Assembly (NCBI GenBank): GCA_020637985.1
Contig: JACKJK010000003.1
Span: forward strand, 62,001 to 126,000
From: Rhodobiaceae bacterium
GTDB lineage: Bacteria; Pseudomonadota; Alphaproteobacteria; Rhizobiales; Tepidamorphaceae
DNA: 64,000 nt
Direction of reading: 5' to 3'
How positions within the stretch are numbered: the stretch's first letter is position 1; every line of letters begins with the position of its first letter. Below the pieces are notes generated by a model, which worked only from the letters and a program-made list of their open reading frames with translations, did not search any database and had not been told where the DNA came from. The position numbers and the translations under genes are program-made. Shown in pieces: positions 61,645 to 64,000 of the stretch.

Positions 61645-62160
61645 ATGCGCGCGTACCACCGCGACCGGATCACCGCGACTGCACTGCTGGCGTTCGCCAT
61701 CGTGTGGTGTGTCGTCGTCTGGCAGACGATCCCGGTCGGGTCACCCGGTTCGGTCGGTCCGCGCGCATTTCCCCTTGGCCTGGGTATCCTGCTTGCCGTG
61801 CTGTCCGGCCTGTTGCTGGTGCGTGCCCAGGTGCGCAAGCGCATAGAGACCGCCGCGGACGAAGCCGATGATACCCCCGATGACAGCACCTCGATGTCGG
61901 GCGCCCACGAGGGCACCTACCTGCGCATGGTGTTTTCGGTCTTCGCGGTCATCGTCGCCTACGGCTTCCTCATGGAGAAGATCGGCTTCGTGCTCGCCAC
62001 GCTGGTGACGATCCCGGCCATGATGATGCTCGTGCTGGGAATCCGCGATCCGCTGCGCATTGCCGGCATGGCGTTCGGCATGACGTTCGGATGCTGGCTC
62101 GTGTTCGGCAAGCTGCTCGGCGCCTACCTGCCGCCGGGCACCTGGCTTTCGTTGTTCTGA
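61645..62160 (+). CDS. tctB: Tripartite tricarboxylate transporter small membrane subunit (TctB-type)
   Basis: The 171-residue protein has four predicted hydrophobic segments (ALLAFAIVWCVVVW; GLGILLAVLSGLLLV; VFSVFAVIVAYGFL; LATLVTIPAMMMLVLG) with the conserved GPRAFPLGLG in the first loop. It has low overall conservation, as is usual for TctB. It sits 21 bases after tctC and 10 bases before tctA. Confidence 0.88.
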   Translation: MRAYHRDRITATALLAFAIVWCVVVWQTIPVGSPGSVGPRAFPLGLGILLAVLSGLLLVRAQVRKRIETAADEADDTPDDSTSMSGAHEGTYLRMVFSVFAVIVAYGFLMEKIGFVLATLVTIPAMMMLVLGIRDPLRIAGMAFGMTFGCWLVFGKLLGAYLPPGTWLSLF

Positions 62161-62170
62161 AGGGGCCAAG

Positions 62171-63664
62171 ATGGATTTCCTGCTGAACGCCCTTGCCACG
62201 AGCTTCACCCCGGTGTCGCTCGTCGCCGTCGTCGCCGGCACCTTCATCGGGCTGGTCTTCGGCTCGATCCCGGGGCTCACCTTCACCGTGGCGCTGGCGC
62301 TGGTGCTGCCGGTTACATTCTCGCTGGAGTCGACGCCGGCCATCGCGCTGCTGCTCGGCACCTACATCGGCGGCATGACCGGCGGCTCGGTTTCCGCCAT
62401 CCTGCTCGGCATTCCCGGCACGCCGTCGGCGGCGGCAACCGTTCTCGACGGCTACCAGATGACGCGCCGCGGCAAGGCGGCGCTGGCGCTCGGCACCGCG
62501 GTGATCGTCTCCACGGTCGGCGGACTGATAAGCCTCCTGGTGATGATCGTCTCGGTCGACTTCGTCGCCCGTATGGCCCTGCGTTTTGGACCGGCGGAAA
62601 TCTTCGCGCTGGTGCTGTTCGGCCTGTCGACCATCTGCGGCCTGTCGGAGAAATCGCTGCTGCGCGGCATGATCGCCGGCGTCATCGGTCTCATGATCAT
62701 GACCATGGGGCTCGACGAAATCGACGGCGTGCAGCGGCTGACCTTCGGCACCATCACGCTGCAGCAGGGCGTCAACCTGCTGGTGGCGATGATCGCGCTG
62801 TTCGCCGTTCCCCACATCATCGAGGCCTTCGTGCAATACTATCGCGGCGAGGAGCAGCCCGTCCGCGCCGCCGACGTCAACGTCGAGCTGCCGCGCTGGA
62901 AGGACCTGCGCGAGAATTTCTGGCTGATGATCCGCTGTGCGCTGATGGGCACCGGTATTGGCGCCATTCCCGGCACCGGCGGCCCGATCGCCGCCTTCCT
63001 CGCCTATGCCCACGCGCGCCGCTCGTCGAAGGACAGCATACCGCTGGGCAAGGGGTCGCTTGCCGGCGTTGTCGCGCCCGAAACTGCCAATAATGCCGTC
63101 ACCGGCGGCACGATGATCCCGCTGCTGGCGCTTGGCATCCCCGGCGACCCGGCAACGGCCATCGTCCTCTCGGGCCTGCTGATCCACGGCCTCGTGCCCG
63201 GTCCGATGCTCTTCCTAGAGCACCCCGACACGATCTACTCGGTCTATATCGTTATCATCCTGTCCTACATCGCTGTGCTGGCCATCCAGCTGTTCGGCAT
63301 CCGCCTGTTCGTGCAGCTGCTGCGCGTCCCCGCCCACATGCTGGCCGTCGCCATCACCGTGATGTGCGGCTTCGGCGCCTTCGCGGTCCGCAACTCGGTG
63401 TTCGACGTCTACACGATGGGCATCCTCGGGGTTCTCGCCTACGCGCTGATGCGTGCGCGCATCCCTCTCACCCCGATCATCCTCGGCCTCGTGCTCGGCC
63501 CCACGCTCGAGCGCGAGTTCCGCACCGCCTACATCCTCTCCGAGGGCGATCCGATGATCTACGTGTCCTCGGTGCCCGCGGTGATCTTCCTGGCGCTCGC
63601 CGCGCTTGTGTTCGCGATGCCGGCCCTGAAGATGCTCCGCAAGCCGAAGAACAGAGAGGCATAG
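62171..63664 (+). CDS. tctA: Tripartite tricarboxylate transporter large permease (TctA-type)
   Basis: The 497-residue permease has twelve or so membrane helices. The TctA signature GLVFGSIPGLTFTVALALVL is near the N-terminus, with GTYIGGMTGGSVSAILLGIPG (near 58) and IPGTGGPIAAFLAYAHARRSSK plus VVAPETANNAVTGGTMIPLLALGIPG further on. It uses an ion gradient to carry the carboxylate delivered by TctC. It follows tctB by ten bases and precedes the ThDP-enzyme gene by four bases, so the transporter and the enzyme are one transcript. Confidence 0.93.
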   Translation: MDFLLNALATSFTPVSLVAVVAGTFIGLVFGSIPGLTFTVALALVLPVTFSLESTPAIALLLGTYIGGMTGGSVSAILLGIPGTPSAAATVLDGYQMTRRGKAALALGTAVIVSTVGGLISLLVMIVSVDFVARMALRFGPAEIFALVLFGLSTICGLSEKSLLRGMIAGVIGLMIMTMGLDEIDGVQRLTFGTITLQQGVNLLVAMIALFAVPHIIEAFVQYYRGEEQPVRAADVNVELPRWKDLRENFWLMIRCALMGTGIGAIPGTGGPIAAFLAYAHARRSSKDSIPLGKGSLAGVVAPETANNAVTGGTMIPLLALGIPGDPATAIVLSGLLIHGLVPGPMLFLEHPDTIYSVYIVIILSYIAVLAIQLFGIRLFVQLLRVPAHMLAVAITVMCGFGAFAVRNSVFDVYTMGILGVLAYALMRARIPLTPIILGLVLGPTLEREFRTAYILSEGDPMIYVSSVPAVIFLALAALVFAMPALKMLRKPKNREA

Positions 63665-63668
63665 TCCG

Positions 63669-64000
63669 ATGCTCGAGACCAAACCCGGAAATCCGCCTGC
63701 GACCGCGCCGGAAACACCGGTCAGCGTGGCAATCCGCACGCGCGCACGCGCCATCCGCGCCGCCGGCGGCTTGCCGCAGGCCATGGCCTCCGGCGCCATC
63801 GGCGAAATCGTCGCGGTGACGCTGTCGGAGGGGCTGGTGCTCGGCCTGTTGAAGCAGGGCGTCAGCAAGTATTTCGCGATCTTCGGCCATGGCTCCACCG
63901 ACCTCGGCGAGGTGCTGCGGGTCTACGAGGAAGAGGGGCTGACGCGCACCTTCAACTGCCGCAACGAGGTCGAGATGTCGCATGCGGCGACAGCGCTCGC
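63669..64000 (+). CDS. ThDP-dependent enzyme, N-terminal part (cut by window edge)
   Basis: About 110 residues are visible. After a Pro/Thr-rich tail (1-22) the segment TLSEGLVLGLLKQGVSKYFAIFGHGSTDL matches the N-terminal Pyr domain of ThDP enzymes. The catalytic Glu is in NCRNEVEMSHAATALA (near residue 101). The AIFGHG pattern is reminiscent of IolD-type acylhydrolases and acetolactate-synthase relatives. The gene starts four bases after tctA. The visible part cannot decide between C-C ligase, decarboxylase and hydrolase; its place downstream of a TIM-barrel isomerase makes an inositol-like or cyclic-dione substrate conceivable. Confidence 0.83.
   Translation, partial: MLETKPGNPPATAPETPVSVAIRTRARAIRAAGGLPQAMASGAIGEIVAVTLSEGLVLGLLKQGVSKYFAIFGHGSTDLGEVLRVYEEEGLTRTFNCRNEVEMSHAATAL

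Overview
The window is GC-rich (clearly above 60% by eye), gene-dense bacterial chromosome. The gene families point to an alphaproteobacterium, most likely Hyphomicrobiales (Rhizobiales) or a close relative: many TRAP, TTT and LivK-type solute-binding systems, IclR regulators, CoxLMS-type molybdenum hydroxylases, trimethylamine monooxygenase, a YARHG-type secreted protein and DMGDH/GcvT oxidoreductases. I see no rRNA, tRNA, CRISPR array, insertion sequence or phage gene. About 61 protein genes are supported; the first (left edge) and the last (right edge) are cut by the window.

Layout. (1) 1-5354, minus: a tightly overlapping methylated-amine / one-carbon operon with two DMGDH-GcvT paralogues, a homocysteine-type S-methyltransferase and a PNPOx-fold protein. 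A divergent XRE-cupin regulator (5379-5969) and ridA follow, with a palindromic operator between them. (2) 6116-8302, plus: RidA, a maleate-isomerase/Asp-Glu-racemase family enzyme and a CitE-like lyase. (3) 8402-11476, plus: a nitric-oxide sensing module made of H-NOX, a PAS histidine kinase, and a response regulator whose HD-GYP domain has lost its metal ligands (HnoD-like). (4) 11556-16434: an orphan LivK-type binding protein divergent from tmm (trimethylamine monooxygenase), then a methyltransferase and an FNT channel. (5) 16462-19198: secreted small proteins and an aldehyde dehydrogenase. (6) 19198-26928: an envelope-lipid-like locus with an MMPL/RND exporter, a condensation-fold acyltransferase, an extended SDR reductase, a sulfotransferase and a GT4 glycosyltransferase.

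(7) 26947-37691: a catabolic island with a TRAP transporter, BKACE enzyme, DUF6282-like amidohydrolase, HpcH/HpaI aldolase, flavodoxin-fold reductase, two SDRs, a cupin protein, an IclR regulator and a metallo-beta-lactamase-fold lactonase. (8) 37981-43195: a three-subunit molybdenum hydroxylase (FAD, 2Fe-2S, Mo) plus a TPR protein. (9) 43257-45234: an atypical crotonase, a PaaY-like hexapeptide protein and a PadR regulator. (10) 45666-48999: PiT and Na/Pi phosphate transporters preceded by a three-half-site Pho box. (11) 49076-53370, minus: acyl-CoA synthetase, fadH and a BLUF photoreceptor. (12) 53606-64000, plus: a second catabolic island with IclR regulator, zinc alcohol dehydrogenase, a molybdenum hydroxylase with an unusual fused-and-split architecture, a TIM-barrel protein, a complete TctCBA transporter and the start of a ThDP-dependent enzyme.

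Two themes recur. One is oxidative breakdown of small methylated or heterocyclic compounds: each of two islands pairs an IclR regulator, a binding-protein-dependent secondary transporter and a molybdenum hydroxylase, but neither substrate can be read from sequence. The other is environmental sensing (NO, blue light, phosphate). The least conventional pieces are the lipid/sulfotransferase/MMPL locus and the fused-split molybdenum hydroxylase.
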